Part shown: piece after piece, positions 8,204 to 17,300 of the stretch
Numbering within the stretch: the first letter of the stretch is position 1
Layout: every line of letters begins with the position of its first letter
From: Bacteroidota bacterium
GTDB taxonomy: Bacteria; Bacteroidota; Bacteroidia; Sphingobacteriales; Sphingobacteriaceae
NCBI GenBank assembly: GCA_013288235.1
Contig: JABDCF010000036.1
Span: 1-34,107, forward strand
DNA length: 34,107 nt
Direction: 5' to 3'
Translations under genes and position numbers: made by a program
Notes under the pieces: model-generated
Told to the model about the DNA's origin: nothing
What the model saw: only the letters and a program-made list of their open reading frames with translations
Database searches by the model: none

Positions 8204-11200
8204 TTAAAGAGTTAAACGTAAACCGGCAGTTACCATTCTCAGCGGCGGCAGTGAAAAAGCACTCTGATTTTCCGGGTCGATGCCGTTATAACCGGTGATC
8301 GTCCACAAATTATCACCTTGCACAAATATTTGCAGGTTTTGCATGCCCAGCTTACTGGTAAATGCAGGCGGTAACTGATAAGCCAAAGAAAGGTTTTGTA
8401 ACCTGATGTAGGAGGCATCGCCGTAGGCAAAGTTACTTTGAGTTGCATATTCTTGAGCAAAAAGCAAACTAAAGCTGGTACCATACCGCTGAATGTTGGT
8501 AATATCGCCCGGTTTCTGCCAGCGGTTTAGAACCAGTGTGTTGTAGTTAATACCGCTAAAAAGGCCTGGCGGAATTATACCGATGTTGTAAAACGCGTTT
8601 CTGCCGGTTTGCTTGATAAAACGAAACAGGAAACTAAGCGTAAATTGCTTATACCGGAAGCTGTTTTGTACTGACCCATAAAAATCGGGATTGATATTGA
8701 TCAACGCGGTTTTATCGGCTGCACCCGGCGAAGAAGTGATAGCGCCACCGGCTGTGTAAAATTGGTAGATGCCTGTTTGTGGATTAACACCTGCAAAGCG
8801 GTAGGCTTTAAAAATATTTACCGGCTGGCCAATAATTAAAGAATTGGCGTAGGCAGATGTTTGCAGGGTTGGAAAACTCAACAACTGGTTCCTGTCCCGG
8901 GTAAACAGAAAGGTGGTTGACCATGTAAAATTACTGCCCGCTATGTTGGTGGTAGTAAGGCTGGCATCAAACCCCTGGTTCTGAACAACGTCCGGAATAT
9001 TTTCGTTGATCGCTGAAAAGCCGGTCACTAATGAAAGCTGGCTTCCGCCTAATGTTCCCGAAGTGCGGTTGCGGTAAAAGTTTGTTTCAAAGGCAATACG
9101 CCCTTTTAAGAATTGAAGCTCTAAACTTAGTTCAGCTTTTTTGGTAGTTTCCCATGACAGGTCAGGATTGGGTAGCCTGGTAGGCACTAAACCGGGCGCG
9201 CCCTGGTAGGAAACGCCATTACTGCTATAGGTACTTAAGTAGGAATAGGCGTTGATATCGTCGCGCCCGGTAGAGCCGTAACTGCCACGGAGCTTGCCAA
9301 AGCTTAAAAATGGCAAGTTATCTTTTATAAATTTCTCTTCCGAGAATATCCAGTTGGCGCCTGCGGCGGAAAAGACGTGAAACTGTTTGTTAGGCCCGAA
9401 GTTGCTTGAACCGTCATCGCGGGCACTCAGGTCGATAAAATACTTCTCGTCCCAGCTATAAGTTACGCGGCCGAAAACCGCGCTGAATTTTTCCGGCGAA
9501 AAGCTATAGGGAAGAGCGGTGGTGATAGTTGTTCCGGCGGTGAGGCTGCTCAACAGCAGATCGCTGCCATAACCGGTTACCCGTAGCGAGGTGGCAGAAC
9601 TGCCTTCGCTTTGTAAACTGGTACCCACAGTAGCCGAAAGTTTGCCTTTCCCAATTTTTTTATTATAATTTACCTGCGGTTCAACACTCCATGATGTGTT
9701 GGCATCATTGGTAAATTGGCTATTGGCTATGCCGGGCTGATAAGGAGGAAAAACCGTACTGGGGACCCCCAAAAATTCATTAAGCTCTTGCCTGTTGTAA
9801 CCTGTGGTAAGTTTAATTTCGAGATCTTTTACCGGTTTATAACTTAATACTACGCTTGATGTTAAATTGCTGCTGGGCGTTCTATTGATATTGTTCTTCT
9901 GCAAAAGTGGGTTATCAAATGTGTTATTTTGAAAGTTCAACGTGCCATTACTGTTATAAAGAGCAGGGGCATCGGGCGCCAAAATGATAGATTCTATAAG
10001 ATCGCTTTGCGGCAGGGTACTGAGGTCATATAAATAACCGCCTGAAAAAGATACTGTGAACTTGTTGTCGGCCGTCGAACTGGTCAGGCTGACATGCATA
10101 TTTCCGGACTGGTCACTGCCTCCGAGTTGTTCCATATTAGTGGTGCGGTTGTACCCGCCGCTGATACGGTATTGCAATTGCTGGGTTCCGCCTGATATAC
10201 CCAACTGTGCGTTTGTTAAATGCCCGAATCCGCCAATTAGCTGCTTTTGCCAGTTAACATTCCTGGTTGTATCCCATGTCCCATTAATATCGTAGTCGGT
10301 TGCCGAAACGGGTGAGTGGTCATTGGCTTTTGCCTCATGCCGCATCTGCAGGTATTGCTGTTCGTTGAGCATAGGCTCCATGTGCCCTACGTCTGTTGTG
10401 CCGGTATAAATACTGGCATCTATCTTCGTGGCACCGTATTTGCCTTTTTTAGTGGTGATCAGTATCACGCCATCAGCCCCTCTCGATCCGTATATAGCTG
10501 TCGCATCGGCATCCTTAAGTATGCTTATGCTTTCAATATCCGAAGGGTTAATGAAACTCAGGGCGTCATAACCAAACGGGGCCCTTCCAAGTGCGGTATT
10601 AGCACCCAGGTTCAGATTTTGTGAAACAAAACTGCCGCCCTGGTAAGGTACTCCATCTACTACGTATAAGGGAGACGCGCTGCTTAAACCATTTATACCA
10701 CGAATTTGCACTTCATACGTTCCGTTTGGATTCCCGGTATTTTTGTAGATCTCTAAACCGGGTACAGTACCCTGCAATACATCCAGCACATTTGTAGTGG
10801 GATACTGCTGGATGGTTTTTGCACTGATGGTGGTTACATCACCGGTGTTTTCCCGTTTGGTGGTCGTTCCATAAGCGATGACCTGTATCTGGTCGAGCGC
10901 ATTGGTGTTTACTTTCATAATAACCGACAGTGGGTTTTTCTGATCTTTGACAGGCAATTCCACCGTTACGTACCCGATAGAAGAAAATTGCAGTATCGAA
11001 TTATCCGCAGCGACCACAATCGAAAACTGACCTTTTTCGTTGGTGCTCGTTTGAAGGGTTTCGGAACCTTTAACTTTAACGGTAACCCCGGCCATGGGCC
11101 TTTTATCTTCATCAAATACGTGCCCTACATAAAGCTTTGGCGCGGGTTTTTGCGGCGCTGCCAAAACATTAGGTTTAAGCCTGATAACAATACTATTGTC

Positions 11201-11530
11201 AATAACCTTATAATCAAGCGGTTCATTAACGAAACATTTATCCATAACCTCCTCAATGGTTGCATCATGGATTTCAACATTGATATTGGGAAGGTCCTTC
11301 AATGCGTCCGGATCATATAAAACGGAATAGCCGGTTTGACTTTTTATTTGTTTAAATAGCTGCTCTATTGAAATATTCTTCGCAGAAAAATTAATATGCT
11401 GCCCATAGGAAGCTGCACTTACCTGCAAAAAGCCGACTATAATCAATAGTGTGGTTAGTTTCATAACCAGGAGTAATTTATTGAGCCAGTTATATTTATA
11501 ACGGGACTGCCAAAAAGTAGAATTTTTCAT
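8204..11530 (-). CDS. SusC/RagA family TonB-linked outer-membrane transporter with STN domain
   Basis: TonB-dependent outer-membrane importer. I start at the ATG at 11530 (MKNSTFWQSRYKYNWLNKLL); the open frame runs 31 codons further upstream without family similarity. After a long basic N-region and a signal sequence ending VSAASYGQ, an STN domain occupies residues about 45-118. This is the part that contacts a FecR anti-sigma factor. A carboxypeptidase-regulatory-like domain (134-205, GHVFDEDKRPMAGVTVKVKG) follows, then the TonB-box region (LDQIQVIAYGTTTKR) and the plug with LQGTVPGLEI, LYVVDGVPYQGG and ILKDADATAIYGSRGADGVI, and last the beta-barrel, ending with an aromatic-free GLRLTL. The STN domain together with the upstream FecR and ECF sigma genes indicates a trans-envelope signalling transporter. 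It is paired with SusD 11 bases downstream. Confidence 0.95.
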   Translation of the reverse strand: MKNSTFWQSRYKYNWLNKLLLVMKLTTLLIIVGFLQVSAASYGQHINFSAKNISIEQLFKQIKSQTGYSVLYDPDALKDLPNINVEIHDATIEEVMDKCFVNEPLDYKVIDNSIVIRLKPNVLAAPQKPAPKLYVGHVFDEDKRPMAGVTVKVKGSETLQTSTNEKGQFSIVVAADNSILQFSSIGYVTVELPVKDQKNPLSVIMKVNTNALDQIQVIAYGTTTKRENTGDVTTISAKTIQQYPTTNVLDVLQGTVPGLEIYKNTGNPNGTYEVQIRGINGLSSASPLYVVDGVPYQGGSFVSQNLNLGANTALGRAPFGYDALSFINPSDIESISILKDADATAIYGSRGADGVILITTKKGKYGATKIDASIYTGTTDVGHMEPMLNEQQYLQMRHEAKANDHSPVSATDYDINGTWDTTRNVNWQKQLIGGFGHLTNAQLGISGGTQQLQYRISGGYNRTTNMEQLGGSDQSGNMHVSLTSSTADNKFTVSFSGGYLYDLSTLPQSDLIESIILAPDAPALYNSNGTLNFQNNTFDNPLLQKNNINRTPSSNLTSSVVLSYKPVKDLEIKLTTGYNRQELNEFLGVPSTVFPPYQPGIANSQFTNDANTSWSVEPQVNYNKKIGKGKLSATVGTSLQSEGSSATSLRVTGYGSDLLLSSLTAGTTITTALPYSFSPEKFSAVFGRVTYSWDEKYFIDLSARDDGSSNFGPNKQFHVFSAAGANWIFSEEKFIKDNLPFLSFGKLRGSYGSTGRDDINAYSYLSTYSSNGVSYQGAPGLVPTRLPNPDLSWETTKKAELSLELQFLKGRIAFETNFYRNRTSGTLGGSQLSLVTGFSAINENIPDVVQNQGFDASLTTTNIAGSNFTWSTTFLFTRDRNQLLSFPTLQTSAYANSLIIGQPVNIFKAYRFAGVNPQTGIYQFYTAGGAITSSPGAADKTALININPDFYGSVQNSFRYKQFTLSFLFRFIKQTGRNAFYNIGIIPPGLFSGINYNTLVLNRWQKPGDITNIQRYGTSFSLLFAQEYATQSNFAYGDASYIRLQNLSLAYQLPPAFTSKLGMQNLQIFVQGDNLWTITGYNGIDPENQSAFSLPPLRMVTAGLRLTL

Positions 11531-11604
11531 ACTTTTGTATGGTTTTGGGTTTGAGTAATAATTGTTCAAATCAATAGTTAAATTCGGTTGCCCAAGCCAT
11601 CTGG

Positions 11605-11636
11605 CCGGAATGTGTTGGAGCACCTTCCGGTTTTTT
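11605..11636 (+). terminator. Hairpin with T run in the fecR-susC gap, plus orientation
   Basis: CCGGAA (11605-11610) pairs with TTCCGG (11625-11630). An inner GTG/CAC extends the stem after one mismatch, and TTTTTT (11631-11636) follows on the plus strand. It therefore points against the genes around it. It could block antisense transcription into fecR, or act as an RNA hairpin in the susC leader when read on the minus strand. Confidence 0.45.
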
Positions 11637-11691
11637 ATTGAGCAAACCCATAACCGAAGCCTCGCTATCGGTTTAGTTGTAGTTTGTAAGT

Positions 11692-12897
11692 TTATTTAAC
11701 GATAATCTTTCTCCCTTCAATTTTAAAGTTAACACCTGTGAATTCTAATAAACTTAATGCTTTAGAGGCATTCATATTTCTCGAAAAGGTTCCCGAAAGC
11801 CGTTTATCAGGTATTTTTCCCGCATATTCAATGTCTACATCGTACCACCGGGCAATCTGCCGCATAACGAATTGAATATTTGTTTTATTAAAACTAAACT
11901 CCCCATTTTTCCAGGCCAGCGCCTGGTCAAGGTCAGCATTATCCGTTATCTTGATATTGAGGTTATTCCCGTTTTCCGTTACCGATGATTGCTGGCCTGG
12001 TTTAAGGAGTGCCGAAGCTGTCCCTTTATTTACTTTTACAGACCCTTCAAACAAGGTAGTAGTTATTACCGGCTCATCTTTATAGGCGTTTATATTAAAA
12101 TGTGTGCCCAGTACTTCTACAATTTGACCATTGCTCTTTACCCGGAAAGGCTTCGCTGCGTTATGCGCAACTTCAAAGTAAACTTCCCCGGTGATTTCCA
12201 CCTCACGGTCCGCCCCAGTAAATGCTGTTGGATAAGTGACCGAGGACGCAGCATTCAGCCATACTTTGGTACCGTCTGTTAAAACTACCCGGAACTGTCC
12301 GCCACGGGGCGTACTGGTGGTATTGTAAGAGACTTCGGCCGCAGCTGATCCATTTGCCATCCCGTAAACAATCTGTCCGTCTGCTGTCTTGGTAATGGCG
12401 GCATCCCCCTGCTGGGCGAGTTTCCCGTTCCGGGCTCCGGTTAAAACAATCTGCTGGCCGGTAGACAGGGTTAAAATGGCCTTGTTACCACCCGGTGTTA
12501 AATCGTTCTTTGAAGGCTCATTCCCCACTATTTGCTGCTGAACAGACGCTTTGTGTAACATAAAAAAAACAGCCGCAGACAGACAAAGGATAATAGAAGC
12601 GGCCACGGCAATGCGTGGCCAAACAGGCCTTTTGCCTAATACAGGCGGCGTTATCTCTTGATTAGCCCCGCCAATTTCCCGGCTGATCTCGCGGTAAATC
12701 AGTCGCAGTTTTTTTTGATAGTCAGCCCCCGATATTGCTGATTGGTCTTCCGCAAGCAGGGCTCCGCTGATCATTTCACGCAACTCGGACTCTTTGGCCG
12801 TGCCGAACAAGCGAAATACGAACTCCAGTTCGGCCGGGCTGCATTGGTTATCCAGGTAGCGCTGAAATAATATTTTATTATGCGGTTGAACTGCCAT
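11692..12897 (-). CDS. FecR family anti-sigma factor / sigma regulator
   Basis: Inner-membrane regulator that binds the ECF sigma factor in the cytoplasm and the STN domain of SusC in the periplasm. The chosen ATG at 12897 gives MAVQPHNKILFQRYLDNQCS, the usual start of the family; an ATG at 12939 is in frame but adds an atypical basic stretch. An N-terminal cytoplasmic helical domain is followed by one membrane helix about residues 93-115 (RIAVAASIILCLSAAVFFML). The periplasmic FecR domain has TPRGGQFRVVLTDGTKVWLN, then SSVTYPTAF and REVEITGEVYFEVAHNAAKP. A C-terminal DUF4974 domain ends with LSLLEFTGVNFKIEGRKI. It lies about 90 bases after the sigma gene and 160 bases before the SusC start, an arrangement typical of Bacteroidota sigma/FecR/SusCD loci. 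Confidence 0.94.
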   Translation of the reverse strand: MAVQPHNKILFQRYLDNQCSPAELEFVFRLFGTAKESELREMISGALLAEDQSAISGADYQKKLRLIYREISREIGGANQEITPPVLGKRPVWPRIAVAASIILCLSAAVFFMLHKASVQQQIVGNEPSKNDLTPGGNKAILTLSTGQQIVLTGARNGKLAQQGDAAITKTADGQIVYGMANGSAAAEVSYNTTSTPRGGQFRVVLTDGTKVWLNAASSVTYPTAFTGADREVEITGEVYFEVAHNAAKPFRVKSNGQIVEVLGTHFNINAYKDEPVITTTLFEGSVKVNKGTASALLKPGQQSSVTENGNNLNIKITDNADLDQALAWKNGEFSFNKTNIQFVMRQIARWYDVDIEYAGKIPDKRLSGTFSRNMNASKALSLLEFTGVNFKIEGRKIIVK

Positions 12898-12988
12898 CTG
12901 CTTAATTTTCTTCCTAATACGCCCGCCGAACGCAAACACACTACTCTCTTTGAAAATAATTTAATGTTTTTTTTAAAGTAGCGTAACA

Positions 12989-13570
12989 TTACCATTTGAA
13001 AGCTACCAGGAGAACGGTGAAGGCCATTCCATTAGCGGAAAGCACATATTCTTTTACAGATTTTGTGGCTTTAACCAATTGATTGCTTACGGTAGAAATA
13101 GATATACCCAACAGACTGGCGGCTTCCTCGTAACTTTTACCTTCTATTTTGCAAAGCAGGAAAACTTTTTGACGTTGGGGCGGAAGTTTCAGGATCGCTT
13201 CGCCGATGAGTGCTTCATATTCCTTCTTGAAAATATTCTCTTCGATTTGATCGTAATAATCAGCAGCGGCGGCCCTAAGTTTTACTTGTAATTTTTTGTC
13301 ACGTGCCACTTTCCTGAAATAATCGTAAACAAAATTTTCAGCAATTTTATATAAATAAGCTTTAAATGGTTGCGCCGGGTCAATTTGCGCCCTGCGCTCC
13401 CATATCCGTAGAAATACATCCTGCAGAATAGAATCTGCGATATCCTCGTCTTTCAGCAAACGGATCAACCGCCCGTAAATTCGCTCACTATATAATTGAT
13501 AAATTTGCTCAAACGCACGTTGCTCCCCCCCCCCCGAGTTGAGAAAGCAAGATTTGTTCCTGGTTGACAT
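12989..13570 (-). CDS. ECF-type sigma-70 factor of the SusCD-protease locus, with a G11 tract
   Basis: ECF sigma factor of the Bacteroides-expansion type, expected to direct transcription of the downstream SusC-SusD-protease genes when FecR releases it. Region 2 runs from AFEQIYQLYSERIYGRLIRL through LQDVFLRIWERRAQIDPAQP to KAYLYKIAENFVYDYFRK. Region 4 is LPPQRQKVFLLCKIEGKSYE followed by EAASLLGISISTVSNQLVKA. The 5' end is abnormal. Within the open frame the only ATG is at 13570, and its first residues (MSTRNKSCFLNSGGG) do not resemble a sigma factor. A better start, ATG at 13589, encodes MPLESVYVNQEQILLSQL, a normal sigma N-terminus, but is one base out of frame across the run of 11 G at 13525-13535. 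With 10 G it would give a 199-aa protein. As written, that frame hits TGA at 13511-13509. Confidence 0.85.
   Translation of the reverse strand: MSTRNKSCFLNSGGGEQRAFEQIYQLYSERIYGRLIRLLKDEDIADSILQDVFLRIWERRAQIDPAQPFKAYLYKIAENFVYDYFRKVARDKKLQVKLRAAAADYYDQIEENIFKKEYEALIGEAILKLPPQRQKVFLLCKIEGKSYEEAASLLGISISTVSNQLVKATKSVKEYVLSANGMAFTVLLVAFKW
13525..13535 (-). repeat. Homopolymer G11 tract in the sigma gene (C11 on the plus strand)
   Basis: Eleven uninterrupted G on the coding strand, about 55 bases after the ATG at 13589. It is the longest C or G run I noticed in the window. Lengths of 7, 10 or 13 G join the upstream ATG frame to the sigma body; 11 G does not. Confidence 0.9.
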
Positions 13571-13952
13571 ATACTGATTCAAGCGGCATCAAAGAAGATT
13601 TACTCTAATTTACCAATAATTGTGTTAACGATAAAGATATTATTAAATATTTAAAAATGCACACCGGCAGTTCACATGCTGCAATAGCTGATAAATAGTG
13701 AGGCCAGTTGCCCAAAATGGTAATTTAAATTGCAGCCCCGAAATATCCCGTTTAGATAGATACCACAAACTCTAATTTCAACCAAAAATCTTTTTTAGCA
13801 ATATATGCCTCCGGCAAGTATTCAGAAATTAAGAAAAAGCAATGGTTGGGACGGGCGAAATATAGGTTTCTATCAAGAGCAGCCTTCATGCGGTTTTTAT
13901 AATTCTACAATCCCACAGACATCCTGACCGGGATTGCCATTAATTAATTGAC

Positions 13953-13962
13953 TGAACGTTCA
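13953..13962. promoter_or_regulatory. Palindrome TGAACGTTCA upstream of the second SusC, candidate operator
   Basis: Perfect 10-bp palindrome in an AT-rich setting, flanked by ATTGAC on the left and ATTAA on the right. Short palindromes with a GAACGTTC core are a common form of TetR-family operator. It shares the AACGTT centre with the 14-bp palindrome at 20517-20530. Confidence 0.35.
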
Positions 13963-14001
13963 ATTAATTTATTAATTATAGCCTAATATATAATTAACAA
14001 G

Positions 14002-14025
14002 ATAACGGGATATTGCACCCGTTAT
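14002..14025. promoter_or_regulatory. 8-bp inverted repeat ATAACGGG / CCCGTTAT
   Basis: ATAACGGG (14002-14009) pairs perfectly with CCCGTTAT (14018-14025) around 8 bases. It has no T run, so an operator or leader hairpin is as likely as a terminator. Confidence 0.3.
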
Positions 14026-14048
14026 TCACAAGAGCAGATGCAGCCAGC

Positions 14049-14060
14049 ATGTTTAAACAT
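14049..14060. promoter_or_regulatory. 12-bp perfect palindrome ATGTTTAAACAT
   Basis: Perfect 12-bp palindrome about 270 bases before the second SusC start. It is a candidate regulator site; the AT content means chance occurrence cannot be excluded. Confidence 0.3.
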
Positions 14061-14332
14061 ACCCAGTGATAAGTGCAATTACACCTTTCTAAATGGGTTC
14101 CTGCTAATCGATTATATCCAGATTTTAAATGAGCAATTAACCGGATCCACTAACATTAAATCAAAAAAAATGATAAACAAAAACTAAAATACAGGCTGGT
14201 TCTCAAAAAAAAACCGGGTAGTGAGTCGAAGCACATCCCGGTAATAATTTGAGCAAACCCTTCCCAATAAATTTCGGGATAAATAATTTGGAACAATCGA
14301 AATAGAATCCTCACTCAAATCTTACAAATGTA

Positions 14333-17300
14333 ATGAATTTTACTACTTTTTTTAAAGCGGCGCCTGACGTACCGCTCAATCTGCAACTTGCCCTCACCCG
14401 TCTGAGGAAGGTTACCTGTCGTAACCCCGTGTTATTTAAAAGCGTAATTATACGGGTAAATATAACAGCGCTGATAACTGCTATTACTTTAATGCAAACC
14501 AGCGCTGCGGTGTTTACTCCCAAAATTTCTTTAGCCGAAAGAAACGTTACAATAACTTCAAATAATTCATTTGCTATAAAAGGTAAGGTTTCAGATCAAA
14601 AGAACCAGCCTTTGCCAGGGGTTTCGGTCAAGATTAAAGGCACTACGAATGGTACTGTGACCGACCTATCCGGAAATTACACCATTAATGCGAACAATGG
14701 TGATGTTCTGGTTTTTTCGTTCATTGGTTTTGTTTCCCAGGAAATAACCATAGGACAAACGGCCAACTATTATATCCAGCTGAAGGAAGACGCTAAAGCC
14801 TTGACTGAGGTTGTGGTAACAGCGCTGAATATAAAAAAGGAAAAAAAGTCGCTTACCTATGCATTACAAGTAGTGGACGGAGAAACGTTGGAAAAAGTGA
14901 AGACGCCTACTGCCTTGGGTGGTTTGGTAGGCCAGGTGGCCGGTTTGGACATACAAACCACTACCGACTTTTTTCAAAATCCGGGCATTACATTACGAGG
15001 GCAAACGCCACTTATTGTTATAGACGGTGTACCCGATCCCACTGCAGATCCGTATAAAATAAATGCAGACGATATTGAAAGCATTACCGTGCTAAAAGGG
15101 GCAGCTGGAGCAGCACTTTATGGTTCTATTGGTATAAACGGAGCGATTTTATACACTACGAAAAGAGGCAAAAAGGGAGTAACGGAGGTAGAATTGAACT
15201 CTTCTACCATGTTTCAAACAGGCTTTTTAGCAGTACCTAAAGTACAAACTCAATATGGAGATGGTAATAATGGGATATATTCTTATCAAAATGGCAGTGG
15301 AAATGGATTAGAAGGCGGAGGATGGGTTTGGGGACCTGCGCTTAACCAAAAAGACCCCAATACAGCCAGCGGCTATTTAGAACTGCCACAGTTTAACAGC
15401 CCCTATAACCCTAATGTAACGTACACCTATGATTTGGGCAACGGGACAACGGCTACCAGTCATTACAAGCCTCTTCCATGGATATCAAGGGGCGCGAATA
15501 ATATCGATAATTTTTTCCAAACCGGTATTATGTCAGACAATAGTATTGCGATAACTACCAGCAGTGACAAAGGTTATTTTAGAATATCGGCCGCAAACAA
15601 CTATCAAAAGGGTGTTGTACCCAATACGAGTTTAAATAATTCGTCATTCTCTATTGCAGGCACTTACAATCTTTCCCAAAAACTAACCCTTGATGGGAGA
15701 TTAAGTTACAACAGGCAATACAGTGATAACATTCCAACAACCGGCTATGGCCAAAATACTTTACTTTATAACGTTGCATTGTGGATAGGGGCCGATGTTG
15801 ATATACGGGACCTTAAAAATTACTGGGCACCCGGCGAAGTGGGCTTGCAACAATCTTATTATAACCTCTCATATTACAACAACCCCTATTTTCTGGCCTA
15901 CCAGCAGCTGAACGGCTATCATTCAGATAAAACATTTGGCAATTTATCGCTCAATTATCAGTTTACTAAGGATCTGTCCCTTAAACTACGTTCGGGTTTC
16001 AATTCAAATACTGTTAATGAGGACGAAGACTATCCATATAGCCTTATAGGCGGTAACCCGGATGGTAATTTTTCAACATCGGATGCTACCCATTTTGATA
16101 TCACTACCGACCTGATCCTTACCTACAAGCATAAGTTCAGCAATAATTTTAACCTATCGGCAATTGCCGGCGCTGCCAGCTTTTTTAATGAAGATAAAGG
16201 TTTAAGTGCCTCAACTGATGGGCTTAGCGTACCTGGTCAGTATTACCTGACTAATTCAATAAACCCCATAACAGGATCAAACTACTTAGATCAAAGGCAG
16301 ATAAACAGTTTATATGCTAATCTTGACCTGGAGTTGTACCACTTTATTTATTTATCCGGTACTGCACGAAGAGACCAGACATCTACCTTGCCTCTTGCAA
16401 ATAATGCCTTTATATATCCATCAGTGGGTGTTTCGGCCGTGTTGTCCGACGCATTTAAACTACCGGAATTCATCTCATTTTTAAAGGTTCGCTCTACCTG
16501 GGCACAGGTGAATAGCGGTGCAATCAGCGCCACCAATCCTTATGCAAGCATCAACACTTATAACAATGCCAATAAGTTTAACGGTGTATCCTCGCTTAGC
16601 TACCCAACCAGTTATGATACCCCTAATCTTATACCCAACACCGTGCAGTCATGGGAATCGGGTTTGGCAATAGGTGTGCTGAAAAACAGGTTAAATGCAG
16701 ATGTTACCTATTTTAGAAACCTGGAATTTAACAACTTTCAAAACATTACACCTTCCCAAACAAGCGGATACTCGAGTTTACTTGTAAATGCCAATGAATT
16801 TGTAAATAAAGGATTTGAATTTGTGCTAAACGGAAGCCCTATAAAAACAGATAATTTTCAATGGACATCGGGTTTTAACTTCAGCAATAATCATACATGG
16901 GTCAAAAGCGTAACTTACGATACTTATGGCGCCGGATATTATAACCAATACCTTAAAGTAGGGGACAGAATAGATAAACTCTATGTAAGTGAGGGTCAGT
17001 TTTCGGCCGATGGTAAACTTATTGTTGGGGCAAATGGCTATCCATTAAGTGCACTTTATTCAACTCCTATGGGGTACACTGACCCTAATTGGATATATGG
17101 ATGGCAAAATACTTTCAATTATAAAAATATATCGCTCAACATATCGGTCGATGGCCGTTTAGGTGGCCTGAATTACTCTACGGTTAATGAAAAAATGGCA
17201 TGGGGCGGTACCGCGCTAAGTACTGTAAATCAATATAGAATTGATGCCAATGCAGGAAAAAGCACTTTTATTGTTCCGGGAGAAGTAGTCGTTTCGGGTA

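Larger units (their letters stand above)
13590..14332. other. 743-base divergent intergenic region with several palindromes, no supported gene
   Basis: Separates the minus-strand sigma-FecR-SusCD locus from the plus-strand SusCD pair. It must hold the promoters for both, but I could not find a full TTG-N20-TAnnTTTG match. It is AT-rich and contains three separate perfect inverted repeats, listed individually. Reading frames in it are short and show no family resemblance. Confidence 0.6.

Noticed and set aside
13571-13582. TTG at 13582 as the natural start of the ECF sigma protein
   Set aside because: The TTG-initiated N-terminus is not sigma-like, whereas the ATG at 13589 in another frame is; the mismatch is better explained by the G-tract length.
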